Source: an uncultured Gemmatimonadales bacterium (GTDB lineage: Bacteria > Gemmatimonadota > Gemmatimonadetes > JACCXV01 > JAHWKZ01). From it: 64,000 bases of DNA. The position numbers and the translations under genes are program-made. The stretch covers positions 107,406-171,405 of the forward strand of contig CAMYLR010000004.1 of NCBI GenBank assembly GCA_947259315.1, read 5' to 3'. The notes beneath the pieces were generated by a model, which searched no databases, was not told where the DNA came from, and worked only from the letters and a program-made list of their open reading frames with translations. Shown in pieces: positions 34,001 to 42,000 of this stretch; position 1 is the first letter of the stretch, and each line of letters begins with the position of its first letter.

Positions 34001-34182
34001 CTTCAGCCTCCCGTTTCGATCAATCGAAAGTACATGAAAAACCCTAGTCCCCAAGGGTCGCGATGGCCAGCCAGCGCTACGCGCACGTGCCGGCTGTCTT
34101 TGCGGCTATGCCACCGGAGGAATACGTTGAAATCGGTTGATTGACAGACATCTCTCAGACTCATCGGGCCAAGGAGCGTGTT

Positions 34183-34593
34183 ATGAGGACACCGTTGAAG
34201 TCGCCGTTCCGGTTCTTCGGCCTAGTCGTGTTCTCTCTCGCGGCCGTTGTGGCCACAAGCGACGTCCTGCTCGCGCAGCAGCAAACGGAGCCGGAGATAG
34301 ACACGGAAGAGGTCGCCCCTTGTATCGTGGGTCAGGCGGACTGCCCCTGGAGGTCCGTGTTCGCCGCGGATCAGGCGCTGTGGGAACGAGGGCGTCTCTA
34401 CGAGCTCAGGGGTGAGAGCTGGCGCCAGGCTAAGAAGGCCCCGTCAAAGGCGCGGTTGTGTGGAGGGCTCGAGAACCTGCAGGAATCACTCGATCTGTGC
34501 ACAAACAGTGGTTGTGTACAAACCCATTGCGTGCAGGCGTCGGCGCCCAACCGCAAGACGATTTGGCTCTGCAAGTGTCTGAAGGTGAAGTAG
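34183..34593 (+). CDS. Secreted cysteine-rich hypothetical protein
   Basis: A 136-residue protein of unknown function. I chose the ATG at 34183 because AAGGAG lies 7 bases upstream; it gives a signal peptide (FFGLVVFSLAAVVATSDVLLAQ). The mature part holds eight cysteines in clusters (CIVGQADC, LCGG, LCTNSGC, THC, LCKC), compatible with several disulfides in an exported protein. No family was recognised. It is divergent from the M49 lipoprotein gene and 44 bases ahead of a GNAT gene. Confidence 0.6.
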   Translation: MRTPLKSPFRFFGLVVFSLAAVVATSDVLLAQQQTEPEIDTEEVAPCIVGQADCPWRSVFAADQALWERGRLYELRGESWRQAKKAPSKARLCGGLENLQESLDLCTNSGCVQTHCVQASAPNRKTIWLCKCLKVK

Positions 34594-34637
34594 AGGTTGC
34601 CCGATCCGGGCCCCTGTTGGGGTGGTTGACGGACTGC

Positions 34638-35411
34638 ATGGTTCAGCCTGCTTCCGTACAGATCCATCAGCGCGCAGGCTACATCTTGCTCGAGACTCTG
34701 GATTATCCTGGTTATTGGGATGGCAACTGCCTGTTCTTGCTGGCCCCTCCCTCTCCCGATTCGTTGCAGCATTGGTTTTGTGTCTGGGAGCGAGAGTTTG
34801 TTAACCGGCCCAGTGTTAATACCGGGGTTCTCCAATGGGAGGTCGACAGCAGCGCGTCAACTTGGGGCGGTGCAAAGCAGCCTCTCACGGTGGAGGGCTG
34901 GCCAAAACCACTGGAGGTCACCAGCGCTTCTGCTCGCGTGTTGAGAACACCGCAGCCGCCAGCATACGAAGCACCAGTGGACGTACGTCCGGTCGAGACG
35001 GATGAAGAGTGGAAACAGGTACGCGCCCTCGTGCTAACGGAAACCGATCCCGCGGATGAGAAACGCCGTCGGTTCCATCGCTGGCGCCTTGACGAGTACC
35101 AGCATCAAATCAAAGCGGGTGATGGTTGCTGGTGGGGTGGATTCAGCGGGGCTGAGCTTTGGGGAGCGGCCGGCTTCTTCCGGCGGAATGGACTGGCTCG
35201 ATTCCAGGAGGTCATTACCGCGAGACCGATGCGCGGCCGAGGTGTCTGTTCTCACCTTGTCTATGCGATCGCGACTGACCATCTCGACCGCTATCCGAAT
35301 GGCACAGTCGTGATCGCTTCAAAGCACAGCTCACTGGCCGATTCGATCTATGCTCGCCTAGGCTTTCGTGAAGTCAGCAGGCAGTGGTCGGTGATCGCAA
35401 AGCGGGCTTGA
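34638..35411 (+). CDS. GNAT-family N-acetyltransferase
   Basis: A 257-residue protein whose C-terminal half is a GNAT domain (PVDVRPVETDEEWKQVRALV; GLARFQEVITARPMRGRGVCSHLVYAIA, the acetyl-CoA loop; SLADSIYARLGFREV). The N-terminal half (GYWDGNCLFLLAPPSPDSLQHWFCVWEREF) is a conserved but functionally unknown domain in this subgroup. The track's 34458 start overlaps the Cys-rich gene in another frame; ATG 34638 comes just after it. The acyl acceptor is unknown. Confidence 0.8.
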   Translation: MVQPASVQIHQRAGYILLETLDYPGYWDGNCLFLLAPPSPDSLQHWFCVWEREFVNRPSVNTGVLQWEVDSSASTWGGAKQPLTVEGWPKPLEVTSASARVLRTPQPPAYEAPVDVRPVETDEEWKQVRALVLTETDPADEKRRRFHRWRLDEYQHQIKAGDGCWWGGFSGAELWGAAGFFRRNGLARFQEVITARPMRGRGVCSHLVYAIATDHLDRYPNGTVVIASKHSSLADSIYARLGFREVSRQWSVIAKRA

Positions 35412-35427
35412 GAAAGGCTGAACCGCT

Positions 35428-37167
35428 TTACCTACGACTTTCAATCCACCCGTTGACAATATCTTCGAGCACGGCGATCGGCAGCGAGCCGTTCCCTAGC
35501 ACCGTGTCGTGGAACTCCCGGATATCGAATTCGTTACCGAGCGTTTGCTCGGCTTTCTTACGTAGCTCCTTGATCTTGAGCTCACCGATCTTGTAGCTGA
35601 GCGCCTGTGCCGGCCAGGTGATGTAGCGGTCGATCTCGCTCGTGACTCCGCGTTCGCTCAACGCCGTATTCGCGAGCATGTAGTCGATCGCTTCCTGCCT
35701 CGACCAACCAAAGGCGTGCATCCCCGTATCGACCACGAGACGACAGGCGCGCCAGGCTTCAAACGTCAGCCGGCCAAAGTCGCTATAGGGATCCTCGTAC
35801 AACCCCATCTCCTTGCCCAAGAACTCGGAGTACAAGCCCCACCCCTCGCCGTAGGCTGAGTGGTACAGCTGGCGCCGGAACTTCGGCACGTCGAGCTCCA
35901 TCGCCAGCGCGATCTGTAAGTGGTGGCCCGGCACCGCCTCGTGCAGACTGAGCGCATCCAACGTGTACAACGGTCGGCTGTCAAGGTTGGTGACGCCGAG
36001 GAAATACGTGCCCGACGTCGTTCCATCACCGGTCGAAGGCTGATAAAAGGCGCCGCGACCCGGGTTGGCCTTGATGCTGTACGTGTTTCTCGGGAGCAAC
36101 CCGAAGTACTTCGGCAACAGTCCCTCAGCGGTTTTGCTGATCAATGCCGCCCTGCCCAGAAACTCCGAGGCGCTCGTCGCATAAAACCTGGGCTCGGTTC
36201 TCAGGTAATCGAGGAATTCCGGGAAGTCACCCTCGAAACGGACCTGCTGGATGATCGCATCCATCTCGCCACGGATGCGCTCTACCTCGGCCAGACCCAA
36301 CTGGTGAATCTCATCTGGAGTCATGTCTGTCGTGGTGTAGTAGCGGATCAGGAACTCGTAGTACTCAGCTCCGCCGTCGAGGGTCATGATGCCAACCGTC
36401 TGTCGACATGCCGGCAGATACTCGGAGAGATAGAAGTCGAGCAGCTCCTGATAGCCGGGGATTACGTTCGACTCGATCAGCTCTACTCCGCGGGCGGTGA
36501 AGTCCGCTCGCTGCTCCTCCGACACCTGTGACGGAAAGTTGGCGAACGGAAAGTACAGGCTACTCTCTGTCGCATCGTCGACGATGTGTTTGCTGATCGT
36601 TTCTTCGTATCCGGCGATACTCTCGCAGTAATGCGTATACCCTGCTGAGATCGCTTCTCGCAGGAGCGCGATGTGCTCGCGGTTGTAGCGCGGAAAGTCA
36701 GCCAGGCTGACCAGGTACTTTTCGTAGTCGGCTACCGACAGGAACGACATCGCCGCCGGCGCTTCGGCGAAGTAAGTGTGATAGCCGGTCAGACTCGAGA
36801 ACGGGAAAAAGTGATCCTTCTGATCGTACCAGTCGCGCTCCGTCAATCGCTCATAGAGAAACAGTCGATACGAAACCTGATCGTCCGGATCGAGGTCTTC
36901 CGTGTCGATCGTCTCGAGGCGCGCGAGGATCGTCTCGTTGAATTCCCTTCTCCTCTCTCGCGCCTCTGGCGTGAACTCCGCGAGCTCGCCGTTCATCCGC
37001 CAGGCGTCCGGATCCCGGCGAAAGAACACCTGCTCGGCCTCGGTGTTCTCCCAGTGCTCGTCGAGGATGGCGTGCAGTTCGTTACCAGGTGACGAGCGAC
37101 CGCACGCTGTCATCACTGATGTCAGCACTACAGAACAGATGACCGCCCTTGTGTTCGAAAACCTCAT
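35428..37167 (-). CDS. DUF885 family zinc metallopeptidase-like lipoprotein
   Basis: A 579-residue lipoprotein (leader VVLTSVMTAC) of the DUF885 family, all-helical gluzincin-like proteins that are probably exported carboxy- or oligopeptidases. The motif SLHEAVPGHHLQIAL supplies HExxxGHH-type ligands, and AYGEGWGLYSEFLG with the downstream Glu completes the site. It is followed on the other strand by the GNAT gene and preceded by the APC permease in the same direction with only 2 bases between, so peptide cleavage and amino-acid uptake appear to be co-expressed. Confidence 0.9.
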   Translation of the reverse strand: MRFSNTRAVICSVVLTSVMTACGRSSPGNELHAILDEHWENTEAEQVFFRRDPDAWRMNGELAEFTPEARERRREFNETILARLETIDTEDLDPDDQVSYRLFLYERLTERDWYDQKDHFFPFSSLTGYHTYFAEAPAAMSFLSVADYEKYLVSLADFPRYNREHIALLREAISAGYTHYCESIAGYEETISKHIVDDATESSLYFPFANFPSQVSEEQRADFTARGVELIESNVIPGYQELLDFYLSEYLPACRQTVGIMTLDGGAEYYEFLIRYYTTTDMTPDEIHQLGLAEVERIRGEMDAIIQQVRFEGDFPEFLDYLRTEPRFYATSASEFLGRAALISKTAEGLLPKYFGLLPRNTYSIKANPGRGAFYQPSTGDGTTSGTYFLGVTNLDSRPLYTLDALSLHEAVPGHHLQIALAMELDVPKFRRQLYHSAYGEGWGLYSEFLGKEMGLYEDPYSDFGRLTFEAWRACRLVVDTGMHAFGWSRQEAIDYMLANTALSERGVTSEIDRYITWPAQALSYKIGELKIKELRKKAEQTLGNEFDIREFHDTVLGNGSLPIAVLEDIVNGWIESRR

Positions 37168-37169
37168 CT

Positions 37170-38567
37170 TTAGCGCGCGGCACGCTTACCGCGGAAATAG
37201 AACACGAGCCCCGCGAGAACGATCGCCAGCGAGCCACCCACGACTTTGAGGACGAAGAGGCCCGGGTTCTCGGAGCCTTCGGGCGGCAGAGTGGCGAGCG
37301 CGAGCGACAGAATCGTCGCCAGCAGTCCCAGACCGCCGGCCAACCAGGTGACTCCCTCACCGCCGGGAACGCGCACGACGTTCTCTTCGTCCCCCACGCG
37401 GCGTCGCCTCAGAAGCGGCAGCGCCCCAAAGAGATACAGAAATGGGATGAAGTAAAGGATGATCGTCATGTCGACGAGCACGATGTACGCCTCCTCGACC
37501 GTCGAGCCAGCGACCGCCATCAACAGGAGCGCACTCGCCAACACCCCTTGCACGAGGAGCGAGATGTGGGGCGTACCCCACTTCGGGTGGACCCGACCCA
37601 GCGCCTCGGGCAAGTAACGGTCAACGCCCACGGCGTACGGGATCCGGGCCGCACCCGTGAACCACGCACCGACGCCACCCAGGCCGCCGAGGACGATCAA
37701 GATCGCGCCCAATCGCGCCAACCCGTTCACTCCCGCGCGGTCAGCGACCGCGGCGAGCGCCTGCGGAACCCCGCTGATCACGTCCACCGTCTCTGTCGGC
37801 AGCGCTACGAGCAGCACCGCTGTGCCGAGGATGTACACCGCGGCGATAACGAGACCCGAGACGAAGATCGCGCGAGGAATCGTCCGGGCGGGGTTTTTGA
37901 TCTCGTCGCCCATGATCGGCGCCAACTCGAGACCGGCAAACCCGAACGTCATCGTGGCAAAGAACGCCAACGTGCCAAACTGCCTGAAGTTGGGAACCAA
38001 CGACGCACCCTCGAACGACGTTACGCTACCGAAACGCAACCAGACGTAAAACCCGAAACCGATCAACAACACGGCTGTCACCCACGTCCCGATGGCGCCA
38101 ATGTTCTGAACCCACTTGCCGCGCTCCAGACCGATCAAGTTGAGGCCCAGCGCCAGCCACAGGATCGCCAGCGTAAAGAGCGCGTTGTAGAGCACGCTGT
38201 CGCCCAGCCCTAGCCAGGCGTTTCCACCGACGAACAGAAAGACCCCCGACACGAACAGCAACAGCGACGGGAAGTAGACCAGATTGCTGATCCAGTATGA
38301 CCAGCCGGCGATGAAACCATGAACATCGCCAAACGCGTGCTTGGCCCATTGGTAGACGCCTCCCTGACCGGGAAGGCGTGTGCTAAGCTCCATGACCGCC
38401 AACCCTGACGGCACGAAAAAGACGACCAGCGCCAAGACCCACAGGACGAGACTCGACGGCCCCATCTGGGCCGACGTCGAGAGCCATCGGAGCCCGACGA
38501 TCGCCACAACGTTGAACAAGACGACGTCGCGAAGACTCAACGCCCGATGGAATTGACCCTGGCTCAC
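37170..38567 (-). CDS. APC-superfamily amino-acid permease
   Basis: A 465-residue inner-membrane permease with about 12 hydrophobic helices. Typical family features are GLRWLSTSAQMGPSSL at helix 1, LSTRLPGQGGVYQWAKHAFG at helix 2, GFAGLELAPIMGDEIKNPARTIPRAI in the middle, and AARIPYAVGVDRYLPEALGRVHPKWGTP. It resembles glutamate/GABA-type or general amino-acid transporters; the exact substrate is not readable. The GTG start overlaps the GFA-gene stop (GTGA), and the DUF885 peptidase gene follows directly. Confidence 0.92.
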   Translation of the reverse strand: MSQGQFHRALSLRDVVLFNVVAIVGLRWLSTSAQMGPSSLVLWVLALVVFFVPSGLAVMELSTRLPGQGGVYQWAKHAFGDVHGFIAGWSYWISNLVYFPSLLLFVSGVFLFVGGNAWLGLGDSVLYNALFTLAILWLALGLNLIGLERGKWVQNIGAIGTWVTAVLLIGFGFYVWLRFGSVTSFEGASLVPNFRQFGTLAFFATMTFGFAGLELAPIMGDEIKNPARTIPRAIFVSGLVIAAVYILGTAVLLVALPTETVDVISGVPQALAAVADRAGVNGLARLGAILIVLGGLGGVGAWFTGAARIPYAVGVDRYLPEALGRVHPKWGTPHISLLVQGVLASALLLMAVAGSTVEEAYIVLVDMTIILYFIPFLYLFGALPLLRRRRVGDEENVVRVPGGEGVTWLAGGLGLLATILSLALATLPPEGSENPGLFVLKVVGGSLAIVLAGLVFYFRGKRAAR

Positions 38568-38977
38568 TCCTTCTTCTCGAATCCCGTTTCACCTCCGTAC
38601 TGCGGTAGCGAATCGTTGATCGTCCACCACTCGGCGCCGTGGTCGACAAAGAAGTGTGCCTCGGGCACGCGGTCGATCGGCTCGTCGATGTTGGCCAAAA
38701 CCACGTGGAGTTCCCCCTCGTATGCAGGACCCTCGAAAAAGAGTGTGCTGCCACAACGATCGCAGAAAGTGCGGGTCGAACCCGAGACGGTGAGATAACG
38801 AGTCAACCGTTCGCGACCGGCCTGGATATCAACCTTGTCGGCGGGAAACCCTGCCCAGGTTACAAACGGCGCGCCGTGCGCCCGGCGACACAGCGAGCAA
38901 TGACAATGCCCGCAGTACCGGCTAGGCGGTGTGACTTCGAATTGGACCGCACCACAGAGACATGAGCCCTTGGCCAT
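38564..38977 (-). CDS. GFA (CENP-V/glutathione-dependent formaldehyde-activating) family zinc protein
   Basis: A 137-residue zinc-binding protein with the complete GFA cysteine set: GSCLCGAVQFEV, CGHCHCSLCRRAHGAPFVTWAGF and FCDRCGSTLFFEG. The family includes a protein reported to speed S-hydroxymethylglutathione formation, but most members lack a proven function. The ATG lies 5 bases after GGAGG. It heads the GFA-permease-DUF885 run. Confidence 0.92.
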   Translation of the reverse strand: MAKGSCLCGAVQFEVTPPSRYCGHCHCSLCRRAHGAPFVTWAGFPADKVDIQAGRERLTRYLTVSGSTRTFCDRCGSTLFFEGPAYEGELHVVLANIDEPIDRVPEAHFFVDHGAEWWTINDSLPQYGGETGFEKKE

Positions 38978-38992
38978 GTGAACCTCCGTCCA

Positions 38993-39022
38993 TAAAGAAG
39001 GGCGGCTTCAGGGAAGCCGCCC
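38993..39022 (-). terminator. Intrinsic terminator after the secreted-protein gene
   Basis: A perfect 9-bp stem GGGCGGCTT/AAGCCGCCC with a 5-base loop is followed on the minus strand by TTCTTTATGG. A second palindrome just upstream (GGCTGCGCAGCC near 39042-39053) is followed by CTCGTCTTTTTG on the plus strand, so the pair insulates this gap in both directions. Confidence 0.7.
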
Positions 39023-39071
39023 TCTTTCCAACCACCGAGAGGGCTGCGCAGCCCCTCGTCTTTTTGAATGC

Positions 39072-39512
39072 TTACTCCCCGTTCCCACCTGCGTTGGGTC
39101 CCATGGTGTAGAAGCCGTCTTTGTGGGGTCCACAAGCGTCACTGAAAGCGTCGGGGGCGTCCTCCCCGTACCGCTCTTCCATCCGGTCAGCCGCTTCGTC
39201 CACGGCGGCGATGATCGCCTCGATGCTATCGCCGATCGTGTAGATCCCGAGGTTCCACTCATCGGCCCACCAGTGATAGATGTAGCCGTGATTCTGAACG
39301 CCCATCCCCTCTGCGATCATCTCTTTCCAGATCGGCATGATCTGCGTCTCGGCCTGCTCCTCGACCGCAGCACCGGCCCCATCCGTGAAGTCACACATGA
39401 ACCACGACAGGCGGAGGACGGGTGCTTCCTCCTCCTCCATTTCTTGGGCCCAGGCGGTGCTCGTAACACCGACCACCATCAAGGCCGCCAGCAACAACAA
39501 CGTCTTGCGCAT
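39072..39512 (-). CDS. Secreted hypothetical protein, 146 residues
   Basis: From the ATG at 39512 (GGAGG 8 bases upstream) the protein has a clear signal peptide (LLLLAALMVVGVTSTAWAQ) and an acidic mature start (EMEEEEAP). The mature part is rich in aromatic residues (VLRLSWFMCDF, GYIYHWWADEWNLGIY) and has two cysteines. The stretch from WFMC through AIIAAVDEAADRMEERYGED suggests a small alpha/beta fold, perhaps barrel-like. I do not recognise a family. It has its own terminator and probably its own promoter. Confidence 0.65.
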   Translation of the reverse strand: MRKTLLLLAALMVVGVTSTAWAQEMEEEEAPVLRLSWFMCDFTDGAGAAVEEQAETQIMPIWKEMIAEGMGVQNHGYIYHWWADEWNLGIYTIGDSIEAIIAAVDEAADRMEERYGEDAPDAFSDACGPHKDGFYTMGPNAGGNGE

Positions 39513-39606
39513 TAACCAACCTCCGACTTTGCACGGGTGCGTTCCCCTAGCTGGGAAAATCGAGGGGAGGTTAACACCTTTGTAGTCAAGAACACAGACT
39601 GCCCCA

Positions 39607-40104
39607 TCAGGGCAGATTCCACTCGCCCTTCCAGTACGAAATCCCCTGCGGCGTGTTCCCAATGAACCGGCCCTCAAACGTCATCTCGCCGCTGATGCCC
39701 TCGTACTTTCCGGTCCCGGCTACCCAGCTCTGCGGGCCCGGGCATACACCATCGGCTTGCATCTCGCAGTTCCAGATGAGCATGGCTTGATCGCCATCCG
39801 CATCGGTCACGGTGCAACTACCCTGAAAGAACTGCCTGCCCCCGACGGTTCCTCCCGCTGCCGGACAGGTGATCCCCGCCTCGTGAAGAAACCCCGAGCC
39901 GTCGCTGTGGACGAACCCCCCATTGAACCCACCGTGCCAGTAGGAACTGTCATTCACGCTCTCCGTGGTCTCGCCGTAGCTACTCCATGGGAATACGCCC
40001 TCGAAGCTGCCGCTCTTCGCCATCTGCGCCTGAGCAGAGTTGGCAACCACCACGAGCGCCAGCCCAGAGGCAAACGCCGCTGCAAACATCATCCGCTTTT
40101 TCAT
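39607..40104 (-). CDS. Secreted beta-barrel-like hypothetical protein
   Basis: A 165-residue exported protein (signal peptide MKKRMMFAAAFASGLALVVVANSAQAQ). The mature sequence has four cysteines and a C-terminal pattern GTGKYEGISGEMTFEGRFIGNTP...SYWKGEW. That resembles the GTGKYxGxxG repeats of allene-oxide-cyclase-barrel-like or lipocalin-like proteins, so a small ligand-binding barrel is likely. No function can be assigned. It lies between another secreted protein and tRNA-Pro. Confidence 0.65.
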   Translation of the reverse strand: MKKRMMFAAAFASGLALVVVANSAQAQMAKSGSFEGVFPWSSYGETTESVNDSSYWHGGFNGGFVHSDGSGFLHEAGITCPAAGGTVGGRQFFQGSCTVTDADGDQAMLIWNCEMQADGVCPGPQSWVAGTGKYEGISGEMTFEGRFIGNTPQGISYWKGEWNLP

Positions 40105-40157
40105 GTGCTTCTCCTGAGGAAGGAAGGAAACAAAACCTTGACCCGTAATTGATTAGC

Positions 40158-40234
40158 TGGTCGGGGCGACAGGATTTGAACCTGCGACCACCTGAACCCC
40201 ATTCAGGTGCGCTACCGGACTGCGCCACGCCCCG
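40158..40234 (-). tRNA. tRNA-Pro (anticodon GGG), CCA encoded
   Basis: Cloverleaf read by eye: acceptor CGGGGCG/CGCCCCG, anticodon stem CCTGA/TCAGG with loop ATGGGGT (anticodon GGG, reading CCC/CCU), T-loop GGTTCAAATCC, and discriminator A plus encoded CCA. Its T-arm is identical to that of the tRNA-Pro(CGG) at 4 kb, consistent with duplication and anticodon change. Confidence 0.95.
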
Positions 40235-40348
40235 ACCCAAGTGGTACGGAAAGCTGAGCTCATCCAAATTAGCGCGCTGGCGGTCGAGCGGCATCGGCTC
40301 GACCATACGGCTCCACACCAGAAACGATCTTACACCGGAGGTAACCCC

Positions 40349-41986
40349 GTGATCGCTCGCCCCGCGCTACTCGTCACATCGATGATTCTCGCGTTATCCG
40401 GTTTGGCGACCGCGCAGGAAGCCCAACCGAAGAGCGATATCCACCCCGCCGCTTTCCGCGCTCACGTGGAGTTCCTCGGATCGGATCTGCTCGAGGGTCG
40501 TGAGGCTGGCACTCGGGGCTACGCGCTGGCGGCCGCGTACGTAGCGGCGCAGTTCAAGGCGTACGGTCTCGAGCCGGCCGGTGACGGGGATTCCTTCTTT
40601 CAGTCGGTCCCGCTACGAAGCGCAAGGATCGACCCGGACGGTGCCGCTCTTACGATCGTGCGACGCGATCAACGGACTGAGTTGACGTTCGGTGACGACT
40701 TCGTACCTACCGCCGATTTCTCGCGGACGAGTAGCTCGGTGGAGGCGGACGCGGTGTTCGTCGGGTACGGGATCTCGGCACCCGCCTTCGGCCACGATGA
40801 CTACGCGAAAGCGGACGTTGACGGTAGGATCGTCGTCGTCCTGGCCGGCGGACCGGAGACGCTGCCGACTAACGCCCGCGCGCACTACTCATCGGGGTCC
40901 GAGAAAGCGACCGCTGCAGCTGCCAACGGAGCCGTCGGCGTGTTGGTCGTTTTCACACCCGAGCTTGCCCAGCGATTCCCGTGGGAGGCGTTCGTCCGTT
41001 CGCGACAGGGGACGCGCATGCAGTGGCTCGACCCCCAGGGCACACCTCACAACGCCTTCCCGGGGCTTCAGTTCGGAGCGGCAGTCAATATGGTCGGAGC
41101 GAACAAGGTGTTCGCGAGCGCGCCGATGAGCCCGGAAGAGGCGATCGAGGCCGCACAAACGGGTAGGCCGATATTTTTCGATCTCGGCATTACGCTAGCG
41201 GCACAGGTCGAGACGCATCACGAAGACATTGTGAGCCCGAACATCGTCGCCCGCTTGAACGGGTCCGATCCGACACTGGCAGACGAGTTTGTCGCCTACA
41301 CCGCGCACGTCGATCACATCGGGATCAGCACACCGGTTGACGCCGACTCGATCAATAACGGGGTGTTCGACAACGCGGCTGGCGTCGCTGCCCTCCTCGA
41401 GGTCGCTCGCGCGTTCTCGGACCGTCCCCAGAAGCCCAAGCGATCGATCCTGTTTATCGGAACCGCGGCCGAGGAGAAGGGGCTGCTTGGCGCCGACTAC
41501 TTCGTTCACCACCCAACCGTCCCGATCGACCGCGTCGTCGCCAACATCAACATGGACGGGAACATTATGGCGTTTCCGTCGAAAGACTTTCACGCCATTG
41601 GAAGCCCGCACTCTTCACTCGGGGACTTGGTGATCGACGTGGCGCGGGAGATGGACGCCGAGGTGCTCCCCGATCCGATGCCCGAGCAGAACTTCTTTGT
41701 CCGCAGCGATCAGTACGCCTTCGTCAAGAAGGGCGTGCCAGCCTTAGCGATCGTCAACGCGTTCGAGAGCACCGACCCGTCGATCGACGGACGACAGGCG
41801 GTTCTCGAGTGGATCGGCACTCGGTACCACCGGCCGAGTGACGATCTCAGCCAGCCTATCCACTGGAACGTAGGAGTCGCATTCACCGAGCTGTCGTATC
41901 GGACTGGGGTTCGAATCGCGAATGAACCACAACAGCCGACGTGGAATGAAGGGGACTTCTTCGGGGAGCAGTTTGGACGCCGCTAG
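40349..41986 (+). CDS. Secreted M28 aminopeptidase with PA domain
   Basis: A 545-residue zinc exopeptidase. I chose the GTG at 40349 (GGAGG 7 bases upstream) because it starts a signal peptide ([17 protein letters not shown]); the track's earlier start lies inside the antisense of a tRNA. A PA-type insert ([31 protein letters not shown]) precedes the M28 core. Zinc ligands are seen in [29 protein letters not shown] and TRYHRPSDD. The paired-zinc site looks complete, so this is a likely active exported aminopeptidase. Confidence 0.94.
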   Translation: MIARPALLVTSMILALSGLATAQEAQPKSDIHPAAFRAHVEFLGSDLLEGREAGTRGYALAAAYVAAQFKAYGLEPAGDGDSFFQSVPLRSARIDPDGAALTIVRRDQRTELTFGDDFVPTADFSRTSSSVEADAVFVGYGISAPAFGHDDYAKADVDGRIVVVLAGGPETLPTNARAHYSSGSEKATAAAANGAVGVLVVFTPELAQRFPWEAFVRSRQGTRMQWLDPQGTPHNAFPGLQFGAAVNMVGANKVFASAPMSPEEAIEAAQTGRPIFFDLGITLAAQVETHHEDIVSPNIVARLNGSDPTLADEFVAYTAHVDHIGISTPVDADSINNGVFDNAAGVAALLEVARAFSDRPQKPKRSILFIGTAAEEKGLLGADYFVHHPTVPIDRVVANINMDGNIMAFPSKDFHAIGSPHSSLGDLVIDVAREMDAEVLPDPMPEQNFFVRSDQYAFVKKGVPALAIVNAFESTDPSIDGRQAVLEWIGTRYHRPSDDLSQPIHWNVGVAFTELSYRTGVRIANEPQQPTWNEGDFFGEQFGRR

Positions 41987-42000
41987 GGTGCGACGACCGT

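Noticed and set aside
37149-38213. 354-residue plus-strand ORF opposite the APC permease
   Set aside because: It mirrors the permease codons and is Arg/Gln/Asp-rich with no fold signature.
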